Source: Pictodentalium vernedei (Eukaryota > Mollusca > Scaphopoda > Dentaliida > Dentaliidae). Taken from it: a stretch of 64,000 nucleotides of DNA. This document shows, one piece after another, positions 33,882 to 44,165 of the stretch. Under the pieces are notes generated by a model that saw nothing but the letters and a program-made list of their open reading frames with translations, was not told the DNA's origin and did not search any database. Positions within the stretch are counted from its first letter, which is position 1; each line of letters starts with the position of its first letter. A program made the translations under genes and the position numbers. The stretch covers positions 442,999,587 through 443,063,586 of the forward strand of contig CM062289.1 in NCBI GenBank assembly GCA_031216915.1, in the 5' to 3' direction.

Positions 33882-34092
33882 AAGTATCCCCTACAGACTG
33901 GGTTAATTTCTAATTCATGCTACATATGTCTTAACCCTTGGAACTCTAAAGACAGAACAAGGATCGTGATGCGAACTGAATTCATAAAGTATCCCCTACA
34001 GACTGGGTTAATTTCTAATTCATGCTACAGATGTCTTAACCCTTGGAACTCTAAAGGCAGAGCAAGGATCGTGATGCTTTCTGAATTCATAA
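33882..34092. repeat. 105-bp tandem duplication
   Basis: Two units (33882 and 33987), each AAGTATCCCCTACAGACTGG .. GAATTCATA, about 94% alike by eye. The period is 35 codons, so one open frame runs through both units (repeating KYPLQTGLISNSCY), but nothing identifies it as a protein. Confidence 0.9.
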
Positions 34093-34114
34093 AGTAGGTA
34101 GTTATTCAGTGAAA

Positions 34115-34603
34115 AAGTTCAATCCCCATCCGGGACGACCCGTGTTGTGTCCTTGGGCAAGGCACTTTATGCCGGCTGTCTACATGAGTGCACGATGACG
34201 CCGTGTACTAAGGCGCACTGCACGTCGATGATGCACGTCTCCAACCGCTTTAACCCTGCTTGAGCGGAGCTTTAACCCTTTACCTAACATGAAAAGCAGA
34301 CGACACTCGCAAAAACAATTCTTGAATAACTACTTTTTTCATTTTTTGTCTCAAAAACAAAGGTTATGACCCCTCGTTGGAACGAGCTATATGAGATCGT
34401 TCCAACGAGGGGTCATAACCTATTTTTTTTGAGACAAAAAATAAAAAACATTGAAAATTAATTGGCGATTTTTGAGAATAGCGCTGGGCGGTTTTGGCCG
34501 TTACGTTGGGTAAAGGGTTAACAGAGTTAGAGTGTTGAGGAACTGACAGTTGCTCGTCGATGCTCGGTGCTTCTCTCCGGGTGCAGCTGCTCCGACTTCC
34601 TAT
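34115..34603 (+). mobile_element. SINE split by a piggyBac-like MITE
   Basis: SINE body in plus orientation: TGTGTCCTTGGGCAAGGCAC at the left, TGAGGAACTGACAGTTGCTC and TTCTCTCCGGGTGC at the right. The tRNA head is degenerate or replaced (TTCAATCCCCATCCGGGA). The MITE sits between GAGCGGAGC and CAGAGTTAGAG, which are nearly adjacent in the SINE at 3.7 kb. Confidence 0.85.
34272..34521. mobile_element. piggyBac-like MITE (family 1) nested in a SINE
   Basis: TTAA plus CCCTTTACCTAACATG to GGGTAAAGGG plus TTAA. The related SINE at 3.7 kb (reverse complement) reads GGAGCTTTACCAGAGTTAGA where this site reads GGAGCT-TTAA-CAGAGTTAGAG, giving an empty-site comparison for a TTAA target. The palindrome arms differ slightly at the tip. 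Confidence 0.93.
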
Positions 34604-34837
34604 AGATTATTGAATGGTCTTCCCCCATGTAGAGAATATATACTCCCTCAGTTACTGGCTCTGAACTGGCATGGAATATACAATACATTTTTTTACATAC
34701 ACATGTTATTTTCTCAACTTTTTTTCCAATAACATGGAGTGAAGTTGCCTAATTTGATACATATATACATGAAAATAATACAGGCACATGTCCGGGAGAA
34801 GGGAGTAAACATATTCATAGGAGAAAAACTATATGGG

Positions 34838-34873
<36 letters not shown>

Positions 34874-36071
34874 CTCTCTCTCTCACGCCCGGAAGCGGAT
34901 AGTTTTCATTATAGTTATATAAACCTAGCTTTTTAATAACCACCCCCCCGCAACCCAGAAAAAGAGCTTATTGCTGACTAAACAAATGGCGAATGTGCAT
35001 AAGACTTCATTATTTTGGTTCTGTCGCTGTGTCCGGGAGGAAGCATATTAAGTAGTTAGTTAAACTAGCATAACATTTGCAAGTGATATATCATTATCAA
35101 GAATTGTTTTTTATACTAGCTGAATTTTATGGAGCGACCTGCAACATATGCTCTTTAATAACAACATGTAGCATTTACCCGCCGTTTCCATCCCTTGCAA
35201 GGCACGCTGATGCGAAATAATGTAAGAGCATTTGCTCTTACAGCGAAAGTGTTTTATGTTCGTGCCTCAGTGCAAGGGAAGGAGGCCAGGAATGCTAGAT
35301 GTTATAGGTAAAAACAATCAGGGGGTACATGGTCAAGCAAAGTATATACTGTCAATCAGAAACAGCTTGCAGTTGGTTATTTTTGATGCTGGGAATTATC
35401 ACACTTCTCGAAAGAACAACCGTTGATTGGTGAACAACTTTGTTGTCAGTTTGAGAGAGGACTCACGCCTCGAACTTGTAGTGTCCGGTCGTTTTATTCC
35501 TGAAGTGCACGATTTGTGTTACTCACAGCGAAAAAGTGGAGCATCAATGCTCCCCATGAGAAATGTAGGCTTTTGTCCCTTCTATCGATGTAACCTACAT
35601 TCATTTGGGCCACGAAGGTAACCTATGGCCACTATGTTGGCAATTGATTTTATTTGTAAAGAAGTGTATTTAAAACATTTTTTCTTTCCGTTTCTTTCCT
35701 CTCTTTTTCGTGTGAATAGTTCAGAATCAATAGCAGCACTTCGGTCATTTTCTGAAATGCATTAATTGCTCTGTTAGCCTGGAAGTGATAAATTTAAACT
35801 TTACTTACAAGAATAATGGCTCTGAACAAACCACTCGAGATGTAGTATATAAATATTACATTATTCTATTGTCTGTAGAGTTATGGAAATACTTTTTCTT
35901 GTGGGCGGTTTGCGGAAAGTCTCTCGTGGGCATTGCATACTTGAAATTTCCTTCAGAGCGTTTTATAAGTAAAGTACTTTTAATGTTCTCTCATCGCGTG
36001 CATAAAGAAATATTTTAAATTGATGACGAATGCTTATTTTCAGATAATGAAATAAGCCTGTGTAAAAGCAG
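34604..36071. other. Gene-free stretch with (TC)n
   Basis: A (TC)n microsatellite lies at about 34840..34885. Two adjacent short plus-strand frames (35232-35621, in one phase with a stop between) match nothing I know. Otherwise unrecognised. Confidence 0.4.
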
Positions 36072-36079
36072 TTAACAAA

Positions 36080-36753
36080 CATGGCTCAAAATAAGCGGTG
36101 TCGCGTCGCTTTTTGCTATGCAAAACTTGCAAAAAGCTACTCAATGTTCAATTATGTATAGCATTTTGCGAAACAAGATAATCAACTGCAGCCTATTAGG
36201 CTGCAGTTGATTACCTTGTATCGCAAAATGTAAATGAAAATTTGCAATCAAATTTGAAAACTAGTTCACTGATGCTTTACTTCTGATTGTGAAACATTCC
36301 AGGCATAACTCAGATTAACTCTCCATCAAGCATCATTAGCAACTTCATATGTAAGATAAATTCTATTGGTTTAAATTCTTCCTGTTTTTACAACATTTTG
36401 CATAAAATGTCCATTAAAAATAACTTCAAGCCCATCAAATTAAAAATCCCAACTTCCATTTTGAGAACTCTGTTAAATAACCACGACGTCATTTGAAAAT
36501 ATCCAAGCCCATGCAACCCTTAAAGGCAGTTCAGTTAAAAAAACATAGTAAATGTTTCATGTGTTGCAGATCATTTGGAAATGCCCAGAAATGGATGGAA
36601 ACTATTCTATCTACTTAGAAGAATTCAATACAAAACAGCATAACAAAACTCCGGTATACAAAAATAGCTATGCAATTTTTACAAAATGCTATTCATTTTT
36701 TGAAAATGTGTAGCATTTTGCTACGCATAGAAAAAAAGTTATTTTGAGCACTG
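36080..36753. mobile_element. Non-autonomous hAT element with perfect 8-bp TSD
   Basis: Ends CATGGCTCAAAATAA and TTATTTTGAGCACTG, flanked by the exact direct repeat TTAACAAA (36072..36079 and 36754..36761). GCATTTTGC-rich subterminal repeats and a hairpin (ATAATCAACTGCAGCCTA with complement) occupy the left half. No transposase. Confidence 0.92.
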
Positions 36754-36767
36754 TTAACAAAACCATC

Positions 36768-37006
36768 TTAACACTTTGGACCTCGGTGGTATATCTCATG
36801 CCAGTTCAGAACTATCAACAGACAGAGTTTATATTGTTACTTGGGAGGGGACTAATCAATATATTCAACGTGCAGCCCCAAGGCTGCACGTTAAATATAT
36901 TGATTGGTTTTCCACACAAATTCACTGAGCAACTATTTATTTTAGGAATTCACGCCGTATCACGAACCTGGAGCGGAAAAGTGGACTTTCGGGATCGAAG
37001 GGTTAA
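36768..37006. mobile_element. piggyBac-like MITE (family 3)
   Basis: TTAA plus CACTTTGGACC at the left, GGATCGAAGGG plus TTAA at the right. The central hairpin AATCAATATATTCAACGTGC..GCACGTTAAATATATTGATT surrounds CAGCCCCAAGGCTG. It starts six bases after the TSD of the hAT element at 36080..36753. Confidence 0.82.
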
Positions 37007-38313
37007 GAGGTACCGCTGAGAAATAAAGATCATGCTTCCATTCATGGGAAACCCAACGAACAGTATTGGAGATCCGTCTTATGATACGAGAGTGTTTATT
37101 CAACCTTTAAAAAACGTAAATCCATACTGCGAATGGAAATTAGTGCAGAGCGTTTGATTCTTACTGAAGAAAATTTATTGTCAATCGCTTACAGGAGTGT
37201 ATTTTGTTGGGATGCTGTATTACGCCTGACATATAGTCTGGTTGTTGAATAGGTTCGAACCGGAAATGTTAATAACAAGCTAGATTCGGGGCCATCTAGA
37301 GAGGAATGGGTGTGTAAAAAAAACAGATTCAAAATTTTTTCCCAAACACCTTTTGTAAATACTCAATATTCAAAATGGCGGTCAAAAATATTCTGATTCC
37401 ATACAAAGCATCTACACGGGCTAGCTAGATGTATTTTCTCTGATATGCCACATCGGGAATGTCACTGCGCATATGAAGTTGTAATAGTTGAATGGCATAA
37501 AAAGAAAATGCTTTTTAATATGGCAGACAAATTCATGCAAAATTATGATATTTGAGTATTATTGATAAATGCAAACTTCAGTTACAGTCTTTTTGATCCT
37601 CCTAGGTTGAGAAATAAAACACCCAGTACTTCTGAAGGCTAAGCATGAACCCAAGGAGAGAAATTTTTCTTGAGAAATTGGACCATTGGTATGCCCAGAA
37701 AAATTAATCTTATTGATTAATCACGGAGTGATGCACAATATCAGGATTAGAGTACACGAGAATCCGGCGGATGAATATTAGAATAAGCATTTTTTTCGTA
37801 TTCGAGGGTGATCGCACCGTTCGTACAACCTTCTCCTTGACAATCTCTTCCATACGAAGTAAAATCTTTTAAATCAATCTTCGAGAGGAACACAAGTCTT
37901 TTTTTCTATCGGATTCTATACGAAAACTTGTAGATGCATGAATAAAGATTAGGTTTTATGGTAAAGCGAATATATTTGTTAGCACCACTGCGTTTATATT
38001 GATATATGTTCCAATAGGAGTAAAATCCTTGCCCTCTGACTGGATGAAAGCTGTCGTAGTTTCTTTTATGTTTACGACTCCAGTAGCAAATGTTACCGTC
38101 ACAACGCGAAATATTTGAAATCACGTCGCCCGTTTCGTAATTGCTTCATCAGCGGAATGACTGGCAAGCCACTTCATTTTTCTAGATTTTTCACACGTGC
38201 ACCAGAAGGTGTTCTGGATGAAGTGTTGTTTAAATTACAAACCGATTTACGATTTGAACTAAGATGGAATGAGTTTATCTGGTTTATTGATTATTTATCC
38301 AGAACGGGCGTGG
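37007..38313. other. Gene-free stretch
   Basis: Nothing recognisable apart from a diffuse inverted pair (ATATGTTCCAATAG near 38.0 kb and its complement near 38.45 kb). Confidence 0.4.
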
Positions 38314-38605
38314 GGTACACGAGAGGAATATTTACTAAACCTGTGATCATTAAAAGTAGCCTTGAACAAGGCAACTTTTAAAGATCACAAGTTTAGTAAA
38401 TAAGCCTCTCGTGTTTCAGGATGAAGGACTTGGGCTATGGGTAGTGTCTTATTGGAACATATACGTTATTGTGATGAGTTGACGGTAACATGGCCTGAGG
38501 TTTGCTGCTCGGACCGTATGTTCAACCGCGACGCTTCGCATCTCGGTTGAACATAAGATCCGAGCCGCAAACCTCAGACCATGTTACCGTCAGTTCATCA
38601 CAATA
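38314..38605. repeat. Two adjacent long hairpins
   Basis: 38314..38417 pairs ACACGAGAGGAATATTTACT with AGTAAATAAGCCTCTCGTGT. 38468..38605 pairs TATTGTGATGAGTTGACGGT with ACCGTCAGTTCATCACAATA around a GTTCAACCGCGACGCTTCGC centre. Both look like cores of foldback elements. Confidence 0.7.
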
Positions 38606-39558
38606 ATTTAGAATGTCGAGAAATGACCCCAGAAACAATAGTTCAACTCTAATACAACATTTTGTACCTATACATAACGGCGATGATAGATATATCAGAT
38701 AATTCTCAGCTGCAGTGGAAATTACTTGATTAACAATCATTTTAATTCCAGATTTATTTTTCGTATTCTTAAAACATTGATCGTTTCGGTCGAAACTATA
38801 TGCGAAGTTCTGTGCGATACAACTGGGTTGTGTTAAATCCTGAATGCTTAGACATAAAAGCAATGTGGCTTTATAATTGAATAATTATACATATACGAAA
38901 TGTTTTTCCTTTTTACAGTTACGGAAACATTTTTGTTCATCGCAGATGTCCTTCTGAAACTTGTAGTGTTCTATAAACAGTAACGTAAACCAATCGAAAC
39001 TCAGCACGCCCTTATATACTATAGTTGCAGGATGCAAAATTTGTATTCGGGGCTTCCGAGGCATGATATATTCGGGTAATTACGTACTAAATTATAAGTT
39101 TAAGTTCGTTATTATGGGAGTGACTTTTGATCTTATGTAGTTACAGAGCCCATTGGTATTAAATTCAGGTCAACGTGTCCAGAATGCCTCCAAATAAACC
39201 ACCAGACCCTGAAAATAGACTGCTCGTTTCGTAAGTAGAAATTTTGTGGGTTCAGTCACTGCCTTGCATGATGAAATTAAACGACGTCCATTAATTTTGC
39301 ATATTCAAATATTTCAAGGACTTTATTCTGGTATGAATATGTCATCGCGAAGACATCAATAACCGATAATCCAATCTGCCCTGTCGTGGTGCTAACCTAA
39401 TTAAAGGGATTATGATCGATGTCCGACATGAACACGGTTGACATTTTTAAACTAACGTCATATTAAAATGAGACATACTGTGAGAAAAGCTCTCGGAGAT
39501 CTCTCCAATGGTGTGCCACAAAATAGCATCTCCAAAAAAGAGTAAAGGCACAACATTG
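38606..39558. other. Gene-free stretch
   Basis: Nothing recognisable. Confidence 0.4.
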
Positions 39559-39765
39559 GTCTCACTTTGGAATTGAATCATGACTGTTTGAAATCCACGA
39601 GGGGATGAACCAAATTGATCACCTACAAATTCCATGAACTCCGAAGCGGTTATTGATCATCTGCAAATTCCATGAACTCCGAAGCGGTACAAGGTCAATT
39701 TGAGCGTGATCAATTTGTTTCATCACTCGTGGATTTCGAACAGGCATGATTCAATTCTTATATCT
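39559..39765. mobile_element. Foldback element with duplicated loop
   Basis: GAATTGAATCATGACTGTTT..CCACGAGGGGATGAACCAAA pairs with TTTGTTTCATCACTCGTGGA..CAGGCATGATTCAATTC. CAAATTCCATGAACTCCGAA occurs twice in tandem inside the loop. Confidence 0.75.
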
Positions 39766-39948
39766 TCCTTCATGAAGCAAAAGTCTTTTTAGTACGGATA
39801 GGTTATCGAGTTGGCTTGACTTATCTACAAGACACAGCCTTGACTAACCATAATTCAGTCAAGTTCTGTTCCTAAAAAAGAAACAAAACAACATAGCTTC
39901 TGGTACAAAATAGTTCACATAAACTGTCAATGTAGTATTCACACTGTG

Positions 39949-40490
39949 CGGGGCTTATATTTCGTCTAAATTGGTGAGAATCCATTTGGATTCTCATGAA
40001 AATGGTTGTGAGAATCCATACCTACTATGAGTGTCCCAGGATCCCATGACGCCACCATGGTTCAACCATTGTTGTATACTGATAACACATGTTAACCTTT
40101 TACCCAACACACCTTTTTAATTTTTAAAACAAAATTTGATAATTTTTAAACAATAAATAATAAATAAATGATAAAATAATTAAATGAACAATATTTACCA
40201 ATAAAATCTTACAAATATGGCTGTCGTTGGAACCGGCTCAATGAGCCGGTTCCAATGACAGCCATATTTGTGCAATTTTATTGACAAAGTGTCAGGATAT
40301 TTCAGGTCATGTTAGCCTCCTATTGGTTAATTTGTTGCCGCTGTATTTGATAAAGGTTTAAATTGACTCAATTCTTTTCACGCGAATCCTAGCAGAGGTG
40401 CAGCAAGAATCTACATGGATTCTCGTCGCTTTTATTGCGCGAATCTTTGTGCGAATCGATTCTCGGATTCTCGTCGAAATATAAGCCCTG
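39949..40490. mobile_element. hAT-like element with a nested TTAA-type MITE
   Basis: Ends GGGGCTTATATTTCG and CGAAATATAAGCCCTG. Subterminal GAATCCATTTGGATTCTC / GATTCTCGGATTCTCG motifs follow. The immediate flanks do not show a clear 8-base TSD. The TTAA-flanked element at 40092..40361 lies inside. Confidence 0.7.
40092..40361. mobile_element. piggyBac-like MITE nested in a hAT-like element
   Basis: TTAA plus CCTTTTACCC at the left, GATAAAGG plus TTTAA at the right. The interior hairpin is AAATATGGCTGTCGTTGGAA with complement around CCGGCTCAATGAGCCGG. Same layout as family 1 but different sequence. Confidence 0.7.
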
Positions 40491-40575
40491 ATTAACTTGA
40501 GTCGGGGAAACTGTCTACTTATCGAACGTAAACAGCCTGTAAAAATACACCTTGCAAAATCTAATGTAGTGCGTA

Positions 40576-40908
40576 TTATTTATTTATTTATTGATGTTTA
40601 AGGTCACATATTTATGCACAATGGCTAATCATGACCGTGACAGTTTTATGGGTGGAGGAAGCCGGAGTACCCGGAGAGAACCACCGAGCAACGACGAGCA
40701 GCTGTCAGCTCCCCAACATCGTAAGACATGCGTACCATCGACGTGCAGTACGCCTTAGTACACGGCGTCATCGTGCCCCCCACGCGGGCAATGGGGATGA
40801 AGTGTCTTGCCCAAGGACACAACGCGGTTGCCGCAGGTGGGATTCGAACCAAGGACCTCTCGGCTTGCAGCCTGCACCTCTACCTACTGAGCCACCGCGC
40901 TCCCCAAA
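40576..40908 (-). mobile_element. SINE (head type A) with 10-bp TSD
   Basis: Tail TTATTTATTTATTTATTGAT to head ending GCCACCGCGCTCCCC. Direct repeat GTAGTGCGTA at 40566..40575 and 40909..40918. It lacks about 30 bases of the usual body after CCCAACATCGTAA. Confidence 0.92.
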
Positions 40909-40958
40909 GTAGTGCGTAATATCAATGCATAATATTCAAATGTCACATGATAAACTGG

Positions 40959-41406
40959 TACAGGGGAGCCCAATTAATTGGATATCTCTTAACCGAATAA
41001 CCCTGTTAATTGAATATAATTTCCCAACACAATACAATTTAGCATACCTCCAGTATAAATTTGACCTGTTAATTGAATATAGGTTACAGAGTAAACTCCT
41101 GTTAATTGAATAAAAATCTGGTAACCTGTCGGGAAATTACCCCGACTCTCCCAGTTACCCTTTGTTTATAGACCTATTTGGCTTCAGTACATCCAATAAA
41201 GGCATTTAATCTATTATATCTATTAATCTATTACATCTTGCTTGATAGAGCTCATGGAGCTCTGTCAAGCAAGATATAATAGAATAAATGCTAAGTGTAT
41301 CTCTAGAACACAGGGAAGTGACACAATCCCTGTTAATTGAATATTCCTGTTAATTGAAAAAAAAATCATTGGCAAAGTGGCCATTCAATTAACAGGGTTC
41401 ACTGTA
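40959..41406. mobile_element. pogo/Tigger-like MITE, complete
   Basis: TA then CAGGGGAGCCC; the right end is AACAGGGTTCACTG then TA. CCTGTTAATTGAATA occurs repeatedly inside. The palindrome 41235..41275 (ATCTTGCTTGATAGAGCTC..) corresponds to that at 3971..4011. This is the uninterrupted reference for 3360..4142. Confidence 0.85.
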
Positions 41407-41534
41407 TTCATGGGAACAATCACATGATCAACTGGTACTCAATGGAAAATAACATCACCCGAGAATCCACTGCCAGGTCAATATTCAATGAAGAAAATTT
41501 CAGCTGTGGTCACTGAAGCAGCTTGCAATGTCGG

Positions 41535-41746
41535 TTAACCCCCTGCACACTGATGTCAAAATATCTAAAGTTCAGGGTGCAAATATTTCCCATAATGCAA
41601 CTAGAAATTTAACCAATTCAATCTTGTTTGACAGAGCTCAATGAGCTCTGTCAAACAAGATTGAATTAGTTAAATTCCCAGTTGCATTATGGGAAAAATG
41701 GCTAGTTCAAATCGGAATATTTTGACATCAGTGTGCAGGGGGTTAA
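41535..41746. mobile_element. piggyBac-like MITE (family 2), complete
   Basis: 212 bases between TTAA sites with ~27-base inverted repeats, CCCCCTGCACACTGATGTCA and complement. Inner arms CCCATAATGCAACTAGAAAT / ATTCCCAGTTGCATTATGGG lead to the 41-base palindrome at 41621..41661. No ORF. Confidence 0.93.
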
Positions 41747-41889
41747 GCATGTGCCGACTTAGTTTTAGATTACATACTTTTTGTCTGTTTTTAATTCAAA
41801 CAGAGCCGTTTGATCTGGAACCATGTATTACTACGAAACAATCAACTGAGATCCTTGTTCGAAAATAAGGAAATTGATAGGCCAAAAGG

Positions 41890-42593
41890 CAGTGGTGGCG
41901 CCAAAGGGTCGGGGTCGGGAGGGGCTACAGCCTCTCCCGTCGGAGAGGTCCAGCCCCCCACCCCCCCCCCCACCCCCGTCGGAGATTTTTAGTCAGTCCG
42001 TCGGATAGTCTCGTAAACCCGACTTCACGAGAAATTTCCGACAATCGAATATAGATATCTCGTCTTGTCAGTCTCGAACCCGTGCAGCACTGGAACTTTG
42101 ATAGAGAATAGCGATTCTCACGAAATTCCTTAATGTCGTTCGTCAAACTGGCTTTATACATATTTCCCGACCTTATAATATGTTTACTTTAACCCTTTGC
42201 CTAAGATAACGGCCAAAACCGACCAGCGCTATTCTCAAAAATCGCCAATTAATTTTCATTATTTTTTTCATTTTTTTTGTCTCAAAAACATAGGTTATGA
42301 CCCCTCGTTGGAAAGAGCTCGTTCCAAGGAGGGGTCATAACCTATGTTTTTGAGACAAAAAATGAAAAAAAAATAGTCATTCAATAATTATTTTTGCAAG
42401 TGTCGTCTGCTTTTCAGGTTAGGTAAAGGGTTAAATAATCAACAAACATACTCAATTTGCTTCTATTTTGGTTCTCCAATTTACCAATTTTCACTCATTT
42501 TCCTTCGTTTGGGAGGTCAAATGTTATAGCCCCCTGTCGGAGAGGTCAGCCCCCCCCCCCCCCCCCGCCGAGAAATCCTTGGCGCCACCCCTG
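41890..42593. mobile_element. hAT element carrying a nested MITE, copy 2
   Basis: Ends CAGTGGTGGCGCCAAAGG and CCTTGGCGCCACCCCTG, with the exact 8-base TSD CCAAAAGG (41882..41889 and 42594..42601). Without the MITE it is about 458 bases. Its C-rich tracts and GTCGGAGAGGTC motifs repeat near both ends. No transposase. Confidence 0.95.
42189..42434. mobile_element. Nested piggyBac-like MITE (family 1)
   Basis: TTAA plus CCCTTTGCCTAAG to TTAGGTAAAGGG plus TTAA, inserted after GTTTACT of the hAT element, the same position as in copy 1. The central palindrome (CCCCTCGTTGGAAAGAGCTC) has one arm mismatch. Confidence 0.93.
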
Positions 42594-42601
42594 CCAAAAG
42601 G

Positions 42602-43124
42602 TCAACCAAACCAACGGTTAGCCATATCGAATTAATATAACCTCTATGTAATTTAACCCTAATTACTTAATTTCGTGCCCTTCGATTAACTTATGGGAAG
42701 TAGCGATAAGGCAGAAAACTATGTTTTACTCGGCGTGCCCGAAGCGATAGACTGACAAAACACAATTAGAAATTGAAAAGAAACTAAACGCTTTCAACTA
42801 ACTTTTAGCAGGGATTGATCAGTTGTTCAAGTACTTTACAAGCACACTCTTTAACATTATGGACAGAGAACAAGAGATGTGATTTCAGGAGCAAAGACCA
42901 AATTTATAGAAAATAACAAAAACATCCAGATACTTCTCTAATCTTGAAAAACATCACTGTTCAGAAAAATGTAATTTGCATGCTTGTTAAATCTGATGGA
43001 CATGACACAAAGTATTGCCTCAACTGAAAAGAAGTACGGAATGGAGGAGGTTCAGTAATATACAGTTATGTACACCCATTTTATATCTACTATATTTAAA
43101 AAGCCTATGACATAAATTTTAGCT
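42602..43124. other. Gene-free stretch
   Basis: Nothing recognisable. Confidence 0.4.
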
Positions 43125-43364
43125 TTAACCCTTTACCTAACATGAAAAGCAGACGACACTTGCAAAAAAAAATCTTGAATAACTATTATTTTCATTTTTT
43201 ATCTCAAAAACATAGGTTATGACCCCTCATTGGAACGAGCTCGACGAGCTCGTTCCAATGAGCGGTCATAACCTATGTTTTAGATACAAAATATGAAAAA
43301 ATAATGGAAATTAATTGACGAGTTTTGAGAATAGCGCTGGCCGTTACGTTAGGTAAAGGGTTAA
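43125..43364. mobile_element. piggyBac-like MITE (family 1), complete
   Basis: TTAA plus CCCTTTACCTAACATG to TTAGGTAAAGGG plus TTAA. Palindrome CATTGGAACGAGCTCGACGA with complement. A good type copy for the family (240 bases). Confidence 0.95.
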
Positions 43365-43639
43365 ACACCAACCGTGGTGAGTTAAAATTTACACCCACAG
43401 TAGAACTACATCTAACTTAACGTTTGATGACCTCGACTGAATGCAAACTTGTCTAAATGTATCGCTCGTCGCCTCAGAAGATACCAAACATTAACAAACA
43501 CGCGTGGTCTCATGTTAATACTTAGATGTGAGTCTTCCATGGAAGACGTGTGTCGCCTGCACTATATTTTAATAGCGTGTCTTTAAATATTTACCTCAAA
43601 CCTTGTTAATCAAGTTCTTCTATGTAAGTTATATGGAAT

Positions 43640-44165
43640 TCCAGGTCGAAAAAGGGACATAACTCTGAAAAAATGTGTGGATGATAACGGTTGTATATGG
43701 ATATCCTTTCCTCCATCCTGGTTCATGTGCATACCAAATATCATTAAAATCCGCCTGACAATGACTGAGATATACACACTCCAAGGAGTTTCAGACAGAA
43801 TTCTAAGTTGAAAAGGGGCATAACTCTGGAAAAAATACAGCGGATCAAAAAATAAAATAGGAGGTGCACAATGCCATTATGTGATAAAGAATCACTGAAA
43901 GTTTCATCAAAATCCATTCATTGGTTAAAGAGGAGTAGCGGATAAGAGACACTCCAAGGCGTTTCAGACAGAATTCTAAGTGGAAAAGGGGCATAACTCT
44001 GGAAAAAATACAGCGGATCAAAAAATAAAATAGGAGGTGCACAATGCCATTATGCGATAAAGAATCACTGAAAGTTTCATCAAAATCCATTCATAGGTTA
44101 AAGAGGAGTGGCGGATAAGAGAAATTGTGACGCGGACGACGACGCAAGACGACAAAAGTAATCCC
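43640..44165. repeat. Tandem 'GGGGCATAACTCT' repeat, 2-3 units
   Basis: One diverged unit (GGGACATAACTCTGAAAAAA) and two units about 170 bases long that are almost identical (TTTCAGACAGAATTCTAAGT .. TTAAAGAGGAGT). It ends GACGCGGACGACGACGCAAG and a GTCGC hairpin (CCCCACTTCGTGGGG). I recall this phrase and the GAC-rich end as a dispersed repeat of mollusc genomes; that recollection is not checked. Minus-strand open frames here are repeat-derived. Confidence 0.8.

Noticed and set aside
35232-35621. Two consecutive plus-strand frames in one phase separated by a stop
   Set aside because: Could be a pseudogene, but no domain, repeat or homologue is recognisable.
38522-38863. 113-residue minus-strand frame
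   Set aside because: Starts inside a hairpin arm and has no recognisable features.
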